The notes: generated by a model not told the origin, from the sequence alone. A stretch of 64,000 nt of DNA from Bacillota bacterium (GCA_023421245.1 JAEZTV010000005.1:1-64000); one strand, 5' to 3'. Positions 9,207-18,464 are shown, counted from the first letter of the stretch. Numbers and translations: made by a program.

Positions 9207-9241
9207 AAAACAAACGGACGCGTCTGCGTCCGTTTGTTTTT
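9207..9241. terminator. Bidirectional terminator between pilD and the sigma gene
   Basis: A perfect 11-bp stem (9211-9221 with 9226-9236) and a four-base loop, with AAAA before and TTTTT after. Confidence 0.92.
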
Positions 9242-9253
9242 ATTCGGTATCGT

Positions 9254-9952
9254 CTATGCGCTGTGCTCGGGGCCGAGATCCTCCGCCATCAAACGAAGCG
9301 CACGCAATTTCAGGCGGCTTATCTTTTTTTGGTTAACACCAAGCTGCCGCGCAACCTGCTCCTGCGTCATATCGCCAAAGAACAGCGCACGGATTACCCC
9401 GCGCTGCATCTTGCTTAACCTTCCAATCGCCTGATGCAGTACGATACGATCCTCTATCGGCAGATGAAACGAGGTGTACTGCAGCGTTTTGATGTTTGAC
9501 ACATCAATCTCATCCATGCTCACCAGTCCCGCGCGCATAACCTCCTGCACGCTTTTTACCGTGACGCCCAGCTCGTTTGCAATATGCTCGGCGGTGGGTA
9601 TCTTGCCATGTTCTTTTACGGTACGCGCTACATAGCGGTCCACCTTCGCCTGCAGCTCAATAACACAGCCGGGTCGGCGGTAGCTAATCTCTTTGCGCAC
9701 GTAATGGCGGATGGCGCTGATAATACATTCGCTGGCCCACGTAGAAAAGGACGCGCCCTGCGCGGCATCAAAGGTAGAAAGCGCCCCCAGCACCCCTTCC
9801 ATACCGGTTTGAAACAGATCATCAAAGCAGCAGTTTCCGCCGTACAATGCCGCAAAATGCCGCACCAACGGTTCTGCCGCCTCGGTCACAAGCGCGCAGT
9901 TTTCCTTTGTTTTGTGGGTAAAGTACTGTTTTGCCGCGCTGTTTAACTCCAT
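9254..9952 (-). CDS. RNA polymerase sigma factor, sigma-70 family, in the pilus operon
   Basis: A 232-residue sigma factor. Region 2 spans roughly residues 35-105 (DLFQTGMEG, FSTWASECIISAIRHYVRKE), region 3 is in the middle (GKIPTAEHIANELGV) and region 4 carries a helix-turn-helix (MTQEQVARQLGVNQKKISRL). Size and layout resemble SigB/SigF/SigG-type alternative sigma factors, but I cannot assign it to one of them. It is the last gene of the pilC-to-pilin string, 38 bases after a minor pilin. That position suggests it may direct pilus or competence-like expression. No anti-sigma gene is adjacent. Confidence 0.88.
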   Translation of the reverse strand: MELNSAAKQYFTHKTKENCALVTEAAEPLVRHFAALYGGNCCFDDLFQTGMEGVLGALSTFDAAQGASFSTWASECIISAIRHYVRKEISYRRPGCVIELQAKVDRYVARTVKEHGKIPTAEHIANELGVTVKSVQEVMRAGLVSMDEIDVSNIKTLQYTSFHLPIEDRIVLHQAIGRLSKMQRGVIRALFFGDMTQEQVARQLGVNQKKISRLKLRALRLMAEDLGPEHSA

Positions 9953-9990
9953 CTTTCACCGCTCCTTTCCCTGTAAGGCGGCTATCTTGG

Positions 9991-10593
9991 TTACGGCGGC
10001 GAGATAAACTCCGACCCATCGGGGCGGTAGAACAATATCTCGTCTGTTTCGTCACCTATTATACTGGCGGTACCCAGCATATTGGTAAGGTAGATATCCT
10101 TTTCAAGCTTGAATAAAGGGTCGATACCGCCTGTTTTAAAAACCTCGATAGAAACCATTAATACCTTGGAATCGGCCTTTCTCTTGGCAAATGAAATATT
10201 CGCATTGTACCCTGCGGTAATCCCCTGTGAAATCGCGTCTGAGCGTGAGGATTCTCCCTCTTTAAACAACTCGAGTGCACCTCCACCATTGACAGACAAC
10301 AGATAAAACTGCTTCGAGTCGTCCGCATCATATGCCGCATCACTGATTGCGGTTGGGTCTGTGGTATAATCCCGCAGCTCAAGCACATCGGTAGAATACA
10401 CACTGCCCTCGATGTAATCCATTACAAGGTTTGCCATCGCCTTTGCCTCGGCAATATCGCGTGTTTTCACAAACATGTTCATGGTCGGCACCACAAACAT
10501 CACTATCGCCAAAAACAGGATGCTGAACACCGCAATAACAACGAGCAGCTCCATCAGCGTCAGGCCCTTATTATTTTTGAGCAGCTTGCCCAT
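9991..10593 (-). CDS. Prepilin-type minor pilin/pseudopilin (200 aa)
   Basis: The N-terminus is a class III leader: a short positively charged stretch, cleavage after Gly in KG|LTLMELL, glutamate at position 5, then about 20 hydrophobic residues. PilD would cut it and PilB would assemble it. The remaining ~165 residues resemble no family I recognise. It lies between another pilin-like gene and the sigma factor gene, and is probably a minor or tip pilin. Confidence 0.85.
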   Translation of the reverse strand: MGKLLKNNKGLTLMELLVVIAVFSILFLAIVMFVVPTMNMFVKTRDIAEAKAMANLVMDYIEGSVYSTDVLELRDYTTDPTAISDAAYDADDSKQFYLLSVNGGGALELFKEGESSRSDAISQGITAGYNANISFAKRKADSKVLMVSIEVFKTGGIDPLFKLEKDIYLTNMLGTASIIGDETDEILFYRPDGSEFISPP

Positions 10594-10623
10594 GGCGCTG
10601 TTCCCCTTCCGTCTGCATGCTTG

Positions 10624-10989
10624 TTACGGCGCGCTGTTTACATAGGTTTCAAGCTTTGCGCCTGTGTCGGCATCCTCAGTCTGCACCACTTCACCGGTGC
10701 CTATAATAATATCGGGATGACCCGGGAACGTTATGGTAATCTCCTTGCCGGGTACCACCGTTACCCCGCCGGGCAGTGCCGCCGTCCCTTCCTCCATCGT
10801 TTCCTCAAGCAGGGTAGCCATGTCGGCGGTACCGTGGTTCAGCACAACCGCGTTGCCCTCAAGCCGGATGGCCGGCAGAAAGATGGAGGCAAAGCACACC
10901 GCAAGGATGGCTAAAATAGCCATACTGATGAGCAGCTCCATTAAACTAAGACCTTTGTTACTTTTTATGTATTTCGTTATTTGTTTCAT
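10624..10989 (-). CDS. Prepilin-type minor pilin/pseudopilin (121 aa)
   Basis: The leader KSNKG|LSLMELLIS has glutamate at position 5 and is followed by a hydrophobic helix (AILAILAVCFASIF). The short globular part, about 80 residues, has alternating beta-type residues. A clear AAAGGAGG precedes the ATG. The gene is 30 bases upstream of the 200-residue pilin gene. It is short enough to be a major pilin, but no other member of the locus stands out as such. Confidence 0.85.
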   Translation of the reverse strand: MKQITKYIKSNKGLSLMELLISMAILAILAVCFASIFLPAIRLEGNAVVLNHGTADMATLLEETMEEGTAALPGGVTVVPGKEITITFPGHPDIIIGTGEVVQTEDADTGAKLETYVNSAP

Positions 10990-11036
10990 TGTATTGTGCC
11001 TCCTTTGAAAAGCAAGGCTGTGTATATAGCTACTAC

Positions 11037-12524
11037 TTATGGCGTACCCAACTTAGACTTGCCGGAATAGTTGCCCACAACGCTAACGCCGCCACCACCG
11101 GGACCGGGCGGCGTACTGGAAGGTTCGGGGGGGATGTAAACAAAAGTGGTGTTAGCCTTTGAAGTTACTGCTCCTACAAAAAGGCTACCACAGAAACAGC
11201 CTGCACTTGTCTCAATTTTGCTAAAAGGCATGTAAACATATGCACTAAGTAAGCATCTATCGTTAAAAACTAGTTTTGCAGAAGGTGACGCCGAAATAAT
11301 CGTCATTTTAGGCGCATGATTGATATTGTTGTAATCAAAAACCCAGTTACTCTCTTGAGAGAAGGATCCGCTTTTCACCGCATGGATATCCCCAAACTGA
11401 GAATCATTGGCGACCTCAATTGTCACATCGTCTTTTAAATAAATAAATACGTTATGATTACCCTTTACACTAATTTTTCTGTTCGAAAAGGAATAATTCC
11501 CTTTAGAGAAAATAATATAAAGGTCTTCCATGCTAGCATCAAATACAGTGTCACTGTTTTGTGGAAAAAAGGAAGGATTAACCGTTCCATTTCCAACAAC
11601 ATAATTCCCCGCTCGTGACGGATAGCTAGTAGGAACAGTTATTTTACTTGGAGGACTAAAAACAGGATCTGTACTTTGTGGTAATGGTACTGGTTTGTTT
11701 TCTGGAAACTCTTTATCGGCAGGCATAGGCTTTACTGGCTTCCCTCCGATAGGCTTGCTCGTAGCATTTCCGGTAGCATAATTTTCTCCTGTTAAAGTAC
11801 TGGGGTTTTGAGAACCTCCGTTAAGGCTACCAAAGTATATATCACCCCACACCCATAAGCTCCCGTCAATTTTGTTTACCTGACAATCATCAAAGTCAGC
11901 TTTCCCATTGACATATATATCCCCATAAACGCTTATTTGTCCGCCACCGCCTCCAAACTTAACATCACCATCAACCACTAAATCACCATGGACCTCTATA
12001 TACTGTATTCGAGTTGTTTGATTATCACTTCGTTTTTGAATATAAATATCGCCCCATGATTTATTCATATTATTAAATTCCGAAAAGTTGTTTTCTCCTG
12101 TAATACTAGCGAGATTTTTAAACGGACTGTCCGATGCGACCTCAAGTACCGTGTAGTACTCGCGCTCTGCGCCATGCACACTTGCAAGCGATGATATCTG
12201 GTAATGCGTATCATCCAGCTTTTTCACAGTCAGATCATAGCTTCCAAGCTGGGGATCAACAGTTTTTTCACTTGTTCCAATCGCTTGAAGGCTTTCCAGC
12301 AGTGCCTTCGGATCGGGGGCGGCCTTAACGTAATCCACCGCCGCAAGCACGGCGCTGCGCGCAGTGAAATAAGCCTGCTGCGTCTGATAGTCGGTCACGG
12401 CGTTTCGGTGCGCGTTGGCCGAAAGGGCAATCGCCGCCATGCCGAAAATCAGCAGCATTGCAAACACAATAATCACCATCAGCAGGGTGCTTCCCCTGTT
12501 ATTATGCAGTTGTTTGCAGGGCAT
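11037..12524 (-). CDS. PilX-like pilus protein with a beta-rich, AT-rich passenger domain
   Basis: A 495-residue protein. The N-terminus (RG|STLLMVIIVFAML) resembles PilX-type prepilins, lacks the glutamate at position 5, and is followed by a PilX-like helical part. From about residue 135 come repeated GDxxVxG-type segments (VHGDLVVDGDVKF, VYGDIYVNGKADF, LWVWGDIYF), suggesting a right-handed beta-solenoid, then a Pro/Ser linker and a variable C-terminus ending in a Gly/Pro-rich tail. The ATG at 12524 follows GAAGGGGGGAG; an upstream start is not supported. The DNA for the passenger (about 11050-12120) is clearly more AT-rich than the rest of the operon. A tip adhesin role is inference. Confidence 0.75.
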   Translation of the reverse strand: MPCKQLHNNRGSTLLMVIIVFAMLLIFGMAAIALSANAHRNAVTDYQTQQAYFTARSAVLAAVDYVKAAPDPKALLESLQAIGTSEKTVDPQLGSYDLTVKKLDDTHYQISSLASVHGAEREYYTVLEVASDSPFKNLASITGENNFSEFNNMNKSWGDIYIQKRSDNQTTRIQYIEVHGDLVVDGDVKFGGGGGQISVYGDIYVNGKADFDDCQVNKIDGSLWVWGDIYFGSLNGGSQNPSTLTGENYATGNATSKPIGGKPVKPMPADKEFPENKPVPLPQSTDPVFSPPSKITVPTSYPSRAGNYVVGNGTVNPSFFPQNSDTVFDASMEDLYIIFSKGNYSFSNRKISVKGNHNVFIYLKDDVTIEVANDSQFGDIHAVKSGSFSQESNWVFDYNNINHAPKMTIISASPSAKLVFNDRCLLSAYVYMPFSKIETSAGCFCGSLFVGAVTSKANTTFVYIPPEPSSTPPGPGGGGVSVVGNYSGKSKLGTP

Positions 12525-12557
12525 TGAACTCCCCCCTTCAGAAGGCTTGTGCACCCG

Positions 12558-13301
12558 CTAAATAATCTTCGTTTTACCCTCGGGCAGGTCAAATTCAAGG
12601 TCCATCATATCGTCGGTATAGAATTTTGGTATCGAATAAACCTGCACGGTCACCGTAGCGGTTACAACATCCCGAATACCCGAATCATCCTCGCGCAGTT
12701 TAAACTCAACGCCCGAAATCTGCAGCGTTCTGCCCGATTGCTGCAGCAGGTCGATATAATACATCAGGTTGTCGTAATAACAGTCGGCGGTAACGGTAAC
12801 GGTGTTAACAAACACCATATCAATAGCCGGCAGCTCAGATGCTGTCTCCTGCGTGTCGTCGGCCGCCGCGGGGATGCTCTCCCCCTTCATCTGGCTTACC
12901 AAATCATCAAGCGCGATGCGCACCACGGGCACCACATCGCTGTAGCTTGCAATATACACCGAACCGCGGTCGCTTATGGCAACCTGACTGTTGCGCAGCC
13001 CCGCCTCCTCGGTGAATCCCAGCATCCAAAGCCCCATCTGCTCCGATTCAAATGTGGGGAAGAACCGCGCAGAACGCGCCGCCGCGTCCTCCTGTGCCTG
13101 TTCTACCTTCTCCCCCATACCGGCATTTGCCTGCACAAGGGTCTGCATCTCAAGCTGTTTTGTTTGCAGCTCGCTTAGCGTCTGTACATTGCTTGTGTAG
13201 TTCTGGGCCGCCGGTATAAAGATAAAGCGAACCGGCAATACCCATACAAGTACAAGCGCAAGTATAAAAAGAAGAATCTGCTCTCTTTTTCCCACATTCA
13301 T
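12558..13301 (-). CDS. PilO-like pilus inner-membrane assembly protein
   Basis: A 247-residue bitopic protein: a short cytoplasmic start, one membrane helix (ILLFILALVLVWVLPV), a coiled-coil stretch, then an alpha/beta domain, as in PilO. PilO pairs with PilN to connect PilM to the pilus machine. The gene order pilM-pilN-this gene supports the call more than sequence does. The frame extends upstream to 13382 into the spacer after pilN, but that part does not look coding. Confidence 0.75.
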   Translation of the reverse strand: MNVGKREQILLFILALVLVWVLPVRFIFIPAAQNYTSNVQTLSELQTKQLEMQTLVQANAGMGEKVEQAQEDAAARSARFFPTFESEQMGLWMLGFTEEAGLRNSQVAISDRGSVYIASYSDVVPVVRIALDDLVSQMKGESIPAAADDTQETASELPAIDMVFVNTVTVTADCYYDNLMYYIDLLQQSGRTLQISGVEFKLREDDSGIRDVVTATVTVQVYSIPKFYTDDMMDLEFDLPEGKTKII

Positions 13302-13353
13302 AGCAACATCGTCCCTTCCGTCGCACTCAAAGGTGTTTTTTGCATGGATAGCG

Positions 13354-13920
13354 CTATTTCTTATCGCCCGCCATATAAACACCGCTTACCTGAAACGCTA
13401 CAACGCCATCATCCGATACCGTGTATCCGTTGTAGGTAAGCCCGCTTATTGCACCGGTTTCCCGCAAGGCGTTGACAAAGACAACGGGGGTATCCTCGTT
13501 TTTGCATTCAAGGTCCATTACCAATGCGCCGCCTGAAAGCGAAAACTGCACAACCTTTAAATCAGACGGCATACACCCTGCAATCTGCGCAAAACCCGCG
13601 GAATCGAGCACCGGCAGCGTGTAGTACCGCGCATATGCCTGCTCTGTTATGGTTTTATACTGCTCATACAAGCTTATGGTCGCGCGCTGATACAGCGTAT
13701 CCTCCGCAAGCGCCTTATTGTTTTCATCGGTAAGATAATCGCGCGTCTCCTCAATCCCCGCAAGCAGTACACCGTTTGCCGCATTGATAAGTAAGCCCGC
13801 TCCACCCTGAAGCCCTACCGACAGCGCAATAAGAACCCCCAGCACTACCACCGCCGGAGAAACCGATTCCTTTACCTTGACCTCTTTGAGGCCCGAGTAA
13901 AAGTTGATATCCTTTTGCAT
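13354..13920 (-). CDS. pilN: PilN-like pilus assembly protein
   Basis: A 188-residue bitopic protein that begins MQKDINFYSG, close to the conserved INL/INF motif with which PilN binds PilM, followed by a membrane helix (VVVLGVLIALSVGLQGGAGLL) and a ferredoxin-like extracellular domain. The start at 13920 is favoured by GGGGG upstream. It lies 51 bases after pilM. Confidence 0.82.
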   Translation of the reverse strand: MQKDINFYSGLKEVKVKESVSPAVVVLGVLIALSVGLQGGAGLLINAANGVLLAGIEETRDYLTDENNKALAEDTLYQRATISLYEQYKTITEQAYARYYTLPVLDSAGFAQIAGCMPSDLKVVQFSLSGGALVMDLECKNEDTPVVFVNALRETGAISGLTYNGYTVSDDGVVAFQVSGVYMAGDKK

Positions 13921-13971
13921 TCTGCATACCCCCATTGTTTGCGTAAAACGCGCTATGGTAAAGGGCGGTTA

Positions 13972-14982
13972 TCACCGCGCAATCGCCCCGATTGCGTTTA
14001 AATACAGCGCAAGATCTGTGCCGGAAGGCACGCTCACGCCCGAAAGCCTGTCAATCCGCTGCACCGAAAGCTCCAGTGACGCGGACAGATATGCATCAAG
14101 ACCGCTCAGCAGCGACATCCCGCCGCACAGCAGCACGTCCTGAACCGGATTTTGCAGCCTGCGCGAAAGGGCGAACTGCAGCATCCTCTGTAGTTCCTGC
14201 GACAGATACCCAAGCAGCATAGACGATGCCTGCGCAATACGGCTGTCGCCTTCCAACGCCGCGGGCGAAAGGTCTGCACCCTGCATCACCTGTTCTCTGG
14301 TATCAAAGCCATCCAGCCGCTGCATGGCGTTAAAGAACTCCTCACACGGCGCCTTCACACATCTGGTAAAGAGCAGCGCCGAGGCACTGTAAAGGTAGAT
14401 ATGTATGACATTTGCGCCAATCTCGCACACAATATAGCTTTTGTCGCGCAGCGGCATCTCATTTACTGTCGCATTGCGCAGCAGCTTTGCCAGCGCGCTC
14501 GGATGCATCTGCAGTGTACCCGCCTTGTGGCGCAGCAGGTTTGTCAGCACCAAATACTCCGACGCCATTGTCTTCGGCATGCCGGATGCATTTACCCTTT
14601 GCAGGTGCGGCGCATCAGCAACAGGCTCCGCAATGGGAAGATAATCAACCGCATAGCTATCGCCGCCTGTAAGGTGCTGGTACATCTCGTTTTGCACAAT
14701 GGGTGCAAGGCGTTTTGCATCTACACGCGGCACCGTCAGCTCGCGGTGCAAAATCTCGGTGCTGCCGACTGAAAAGCTAAGTGTTTTTGCGGAAAACCGC
14801 TCCTGTACAAGGCAGGCGTTAATGACGTTTGCCACATCCCCCACCTTTACAAGGTTACCATCCTTTACTGCGCCCTCTGGTGCCGGCACACAAGCCGCAC
14901 GCCGCACAATAACGCCGGTGCCGCTCGGCTGCCCCTCCACAATCTTAATTACACTGCTTCCCACATCAATTGCCAGTATCAT
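13972..14982 (-). CDS. pilM: PilM-like actin-fold pilus assembly ATPase
   Basis: A 336-residue cytoplasmic protein with actin-like signatures: the phosphate-1 loop in ILAIDVGSSVIKIVE at the N-terminus, a second in YIVCEIGANVIHIYLY, and DVLLCGGMSLLSGLDAYLS for the adenosine site. PilM couples the cytoplasmic ATPases to PilN/PilO. It lies directly between pilC and pilN. Confidence 0.88.
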   Translation of the reverse strand: MILAIDVGSSVIKIVEGQPSGTGVIVRRAACVPAPEGAVKDGNLVKVGDVANVINACLVQERFSAKTLSFSVGSTEILHRELTVPRVDAKRLAPIVQNEMYQHLTGGDSYAVDYLPIAEPVADAPHLQRVNASGMPKTMASEYLVLTNLLRHKAGTLQMHPSALAKLLRNATVNEMPLRDKSYIVCEIGANVIHIYLYSASALLFTRCVKAPCEEFFNAMQRLDGFDTREQVMQGADLSPAALEGDSRIAQASSMLLGYLSQELQRMLQFALSRRLQNPVQDVLLCGGMSLLSGLDAYLSASLELSVQRIDRLSGVSVPSGTDLALYLNAIGAIAR

Positions 14983-15015
14983 ATCGGCCTGCGCCCCCTC
15001 GTTGTGTTTGTATGA

Positions 15016-16230
15016 TTACAGCCCTGCTACCGCCTGATATGCAGACATCATCGGCATAATAACCGACAGTACAATAAAGCCCACCACAATACCCAGCGCC
15101 ACAATCATAATCGGCTCAATGGATGCAACCATCGCCGAGATTGCACTATCCGCCTCGTCGTCGTAAAATACCGCTGTTTTATAAAGGATATCATCCAACG
15201 CACCCGATTCTTCACCCACCGAAATCATTGAAGCAAACATGGGGGGGAACACACTGATTGTTTCAATCACCGTAGAAAGCGCTATACCCTTTCGCACCTG
15301 CTCGATACCTGCGTCCATATACCAATCCAGCATGGCGTTGTTCACCACGCGGGTGGCAATCTCAAGCGCGGTAATCAGCGACATACCGCTGGAAAACAGG
15401 GTTGCGAGCGAACGCGAAAAACGTGCGGTAATAATGGTCTTTTGCAGCTTGCCGAAAAACGGAACCGACAGCAATACGCCCGAAATCATCCGTCTGCCCT
15501 GCTTGGATTTCCATGCCATGATAAAAAACGCCACGATACCTGCTACCACAAGGATGATAAGCAGCCAGCTTTCCTGTACAAAGGTGCTGATTGCAAGCAA
15601 AAACTTTGTAATGGCGGGCAGCTCCGTGCCCATCGACTCAAACATTGTAAAGAACTTCGGTATAACAAACCCCAGCAAAACAGCCATTACGGCAACGCCC
15701 GCTATCATCAGCGCAACCGGATAAATCATGGCGTTGGTCACCTTCGATTTAAGCTTATGCTCCTTTTCAAAGTGCTCGGCCATCCGCATCATAATCGTGT
15801 CGAGCGAACCGCTCATCTCTCCCGATTCCACCATGTTAATCAGCAGCATGGGGAACGCACCCTGCTGCTTCATGGCAATCGAGAGCGCAAGGCCCTTCTG
15901 CACGCCTTCATATACGCCCATCAGCGCCTCGCGCGTCTTGCGTTTGACAGCCTGACGGTAAAGCGTATCCAAGCATTTAATCACCGTAAGGCCGGCGTTG
16001 AGCATCGTAGAAAACTGGCGGCAAACCAGCGCAAGCTCACGCGTGCCAATCTTTGAACTGCCAACGCTGCGCGGTGCTGTCATAGCGTCGGTGCGCGCTT
16101 CGTTGTATGTAATACAGTACTCGCCGCGTTGCTTGAGCTTGGCAAACAGATCGCCCGGGTTGTCCGCTTCCGCAAAACCCTTAATCACCGCGCCGTTTGC
16201 TGCGTGCGCCTCGTATCGATAGGTTGGCAC
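15016..16230 (-). CDS. pilC: Type IV pilus inner-membrane platform protein PilC/GspF
   Basis: A 404-residue polytopic protein with two repeats of the T2SSF domain (LALVCRQFSTMLNAGLTVIKCLDTL and FSRSLATLFSSGMSLITALEIA), each followed by membrane helices, and a hydrophobic C-terminus. It forms the platform on which PilB and PilT act. The GTG start at 16230 lies eight bases after GGGAGGG. It is the first gene of the pilC-pilM-pilN-pilO-pilin-sigma string. Confidence 0.94.
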   Translation of the reverse strand: MPTYRYEAHAANGAVIKGFAEADNPGDLFAKLKQRGEYCITYNEARTDAMTAPRSVGSSKIGTRELALVCRQFSTMLNAGLTVIKCLDTLYRQAVKRKTREALMGVYEGVQKGLALSIAMKQQGAFPMLLINMVESGEMSGSLDTIMMRMAEHFEKEHKLKSKVTNAMIYPVALMIAGVAVMAVLLGFVIPKFFTMFESMGTELPAITKFLLAISTFVQESWLLIILVVAGIVAFFIMAWKSKQGRRMISGVLLSVPFFGKLQKTIITARFSRSLATLFSSGMSLITALEIATRVVNNAMLDWYMDAGIEQVRKGIALSTVIETISVFPPMFASMISVGEESGALDDILYKTAVFYDDEADSAISAMVASIEPIMIVALGIVVGFIVLSVIMPMMSAYQAVAGL

Positions 16231-16381
16231 GTGCCGATCCCTCCCGCCTTATATACTTGCTGCAAGCCCTGTGCGGCCGGCCGCAGCAATTACTGCGGCT
16301 GTACGATCCGACATGAGAACGAAACCCTGAAATCGTTTTCGATTGGATATGATACGTAAAACCGCGCTTTTGTCTTTCCTA

Positions 16382-16409
16382 ATTATAGCATAATAACTTA
16401 ATAATTCAA
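16382..16409 (-). promoter_or_regulatory. Promoter of the pilC operon
   Basis: Minus-strand TTGAAT (16404-16409) and TATAAT (16382-16387) are spaced by 16 bases, leaving a leader of about 150 bases. The 447-base gap 16231-16677 holds this promoter, AT-rich DNA further upstream and the rsmE terminator. I could not match the leader to a c-di-GMP riboswitch. Confidence 0.55.
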
Positions 16410-16631
16410 TATATTTTCATTTTAAAATAGCCAAGTTGTCAATGTGTACAAATTAAGCATCGTATGTTTACCTATATTTTACATATTATTTATGCGCAGA
16501 AAGCTATTTTCACGAAACTCTCCGCAATAGTTTCGTAATCTGGTATTATACAACAACTGCGTTTTCGTTTTTTATATTAAAAATCCTGTTTTATCCGGCA
16601 GGGAGAACGGCAATTCCTCCGGAAACAGCGT

Positions 16632-16671
16632 AAAAAACTGACCGCCCGCAGCAAAAGCCGCAGACGGTCAG
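16632..16671 (-). terminator. Terminator after rsmE
   Basis: The arms at 16638-16644 and 16665-16671 pair, with further GC pairs inside, and six A residues at 16632-16637 give a U-run on the minus strand. Confidence 0.75.
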
Positions 16672-16677
16672 CAATCG

Positions 16678-17403
16678 TTATTGTCCCTCAAGCAGATGTC
16701 CCAGCACCGAAAGCACATAGAGCGGCGCCGTTTCCGCGCGCAGAATCCGCGCCCCCAAGGTAACGGGCAGGGCACCTGCCGCCGCCGCACGGTCTGCTTC
16801 CTCGGGCGAAAAACCGCCCTCACTGCCGGTCATCACCGCAATGGCGCCCTCCTGCCGCGGTCCAACGAGGCTTTCAATCCGCTTGCCGCCCTTTTCATAG
16901 CACAGCATCGCAACCGACGCGCATCGCATCCGTTCCAGCGCGTGCTCAAACGAGATTAGCTCATGCACCACCGGAACCCTGCCGCGTCCGCATTGCTTGG
17001 CGGCCTCGAGCGCAATCCTGCACAGGCGCTCGGTACGCTTTGCCATGCTCTTTGGGTCGGGGCGGGATACACACCGCGCAGTCAGCACAGGGGTGATGTC
17101 GTGTGCGCCAAGCTCCACCGCCTTTTGCACAATCTGTTCCAGCTTATCCCCCTTTGGCATGGCAACATACAGCGATACCGGGCACGCAAGCTCCGCCGTA
17201 TTCGGTACGCTCCGCTGCACTGTAACGCTCACCGCGTCTGCCGAAATCGATGTAATACGGCAGTGATGGTCGATTCCGTCGCGGTCGCACAGCACAAGCT
17301 CCTCGCCTACCCTCATCCGCAGCGATTTTGCCGCGTGCATGGCATTCTCCCCGTAAAGCGCGGCAGTACTGCCCGCAACACAATCCACAAAAAACCGCGG
17401 CAT
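16678..17403 (-). CDS. rsmE: 16S rRNA m3U1498 methyltransferase
   Basis: A 241-residue SPOUT-class methyltransferase of the RsmE family. The N-terminal PUA-like part is followed by the knotted SAM-binding C-terminus with GSEGGFSPEE and LGARILRAETAP, the family signature. It modifies U1498 of 16S rRNA. It is the last gene of the dacF-HAD-prmA-rsmE string; prmA next to rsmE is a common Firmicutes pairing. Confidence 0.95.
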   Translation of the reverse strand: MPRFFVDCVAGSTAALYGENAMHAAKSLRMRVGEELVLCDRDGIDHHCRITSISADAVSVTVQRSVPNTAELACPVSLYVAMPKGDKLEQIVQKAVELGAHDITPVLTARCVSRPDPKSMAKRTERLCRIALEAAKQCGRGRVPVVHELISFEHALERMRCASVAMLCYEKGGKRIESLVGPRQEGAIAVMTGSEGGFSPEEADRAAAAGALPVTLGARILRAETAPLYVLSVLGHLLEGQ

Positions 17404-17451
17404 CTGCCCGCCCCCTTCCTAAGCGCTCTGTTTTACATCAAACTTCTCTGT

Positions 17452-18429
17452 TTATTTGTCCCCGCGGCACAGCACAACAGCCACCCAGTCCTGCTTTTCA
17501 TGCTGCGAAACCACCACAAGGCCATGCGCCTGCAGCGCAGAGATAACCTCCTGTGCACGCGTATCGATAATACCGGAACAAATCAATCTTCCGTCCGGTT
17601 TAAGCACCGACGCAAGCAACGCACCCATGGCAATAATCACATCCGCCACAATATTCGCCGCCACCACATCGTAACGTCCTGTACACACCGCTGCCGCCGC
17701 CGCAGCATCCTCCAGTACGTTTGCGCACAAGGCGGTAAAGCGGCTGTCATCAAAGCCGTTCTTGTGCACGTTCTCGCGCGCGGTCTGCACGGCTCCCTCC
17801 TCAATGTCCACCCCAAACACCTCTCGTGCGCCGAGCAGCAATGCCGCCGCGCTGAGAATACCGCTGCCGCATCCCATATCCAGCACCCGTGCATCGGGTT
17901 TTACCATCCGCTCAAGCTGCTCGATACACAGCTGAGTGGTTTGGTGACCGCCGGTGCCAAAGCTTGAGGAAGGGTCAATCTGCAGCACAATCCGCTGCCT
18001 CGGGTTATCATACCGCTCCCATGTCGGGCAGATGACAAACCGCTCACCCACAAGGGTCGGCTTAAAGTACTGCTTCCAGTTGTTTGCCCAGTCCTCCTCA
18101 CGCACGCCGCACAGCTCGATGGACAGGCTGCCCAGCATCTGCTCAGCGTCCCGGTTACGCAGCGCGCTCACAGCCGCCTTAATATCGGCGAGCATATCGC
18201 GCCCCTGTGCGTTGTCTGCCAGATAAACCGACACGCTTGTGGGCGTCTCTCTAAGGTGCATGAGCGAATCATCCACATAGTCCCAATGAGGGGTGACGTC
18301 CGCAAGAAATCGTTCAAAATCCTGTGCATCCTCCACCTCAAAGCCGGTGATGCCAAGGCACATCAACGCACCGGTCACAATCTCGGTGCCCGGCGTGGTG
18401 GTAACAATCTTCACCTTTGTAAAATTCAT
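17452..18429 (-). CDS. prmA: Ribosomal protein L11 methyltransferase
   Basis: A 325-residue SAM-dependent methyltransferase. An N-terminal L11-recognition domain is followed by the Rossmann domain with VLDMGCGSGILSAAA (motif I), VFGVDIEEGAVQTA (motif II) and VVAANIVADVI (motif IV). The FGTGGHQTTQLCIE stretch ahead of motif I is typical of PrmA. It trimethylates L11. A GGGGGAG precedes the ATG. Confidence 0.95.
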   Translation of the reverse strand: MNFTKVKIVTTTPGTEIVTGALMCLGITGFEVEDAQDFERFLADVTPHWDYVDDSLMHLRETPTSVSVYLADNAQGRDMLADIKAAVSALRNRDAEQMLGSLSIELCGVREEDWANNWKQYFKPTLVGERFVICPTWERYDNPRQRIVLQIDPSSSFGTGGHQTTQLCIEQLERMVKPDARVLDMGCGSGILSAAALLLGAREVFGVDIEEGAVQTARENVHKNGFDDSRFTALCANVLEDAAAAAAVCTGRYDVVAANIVADVIIAMGALLASVLKPDGRLICSGIIDTRAQEVISALQAHGLVVVSQHEKQDWVAVVLCRGDK

Positions 18430-18464
18430 GGTCTCCCCCTTTTCCCGCCAAGGCTGTCACTATA

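Noticed and set aside
16231..16380. c-di-GMP riboswitch ahead of pilC
   Set aside because: Clostridia pilus genes often carry one, so I looked, but neither class I nor class II conserved elements could be recognised; only small unrelated hairpins are present.
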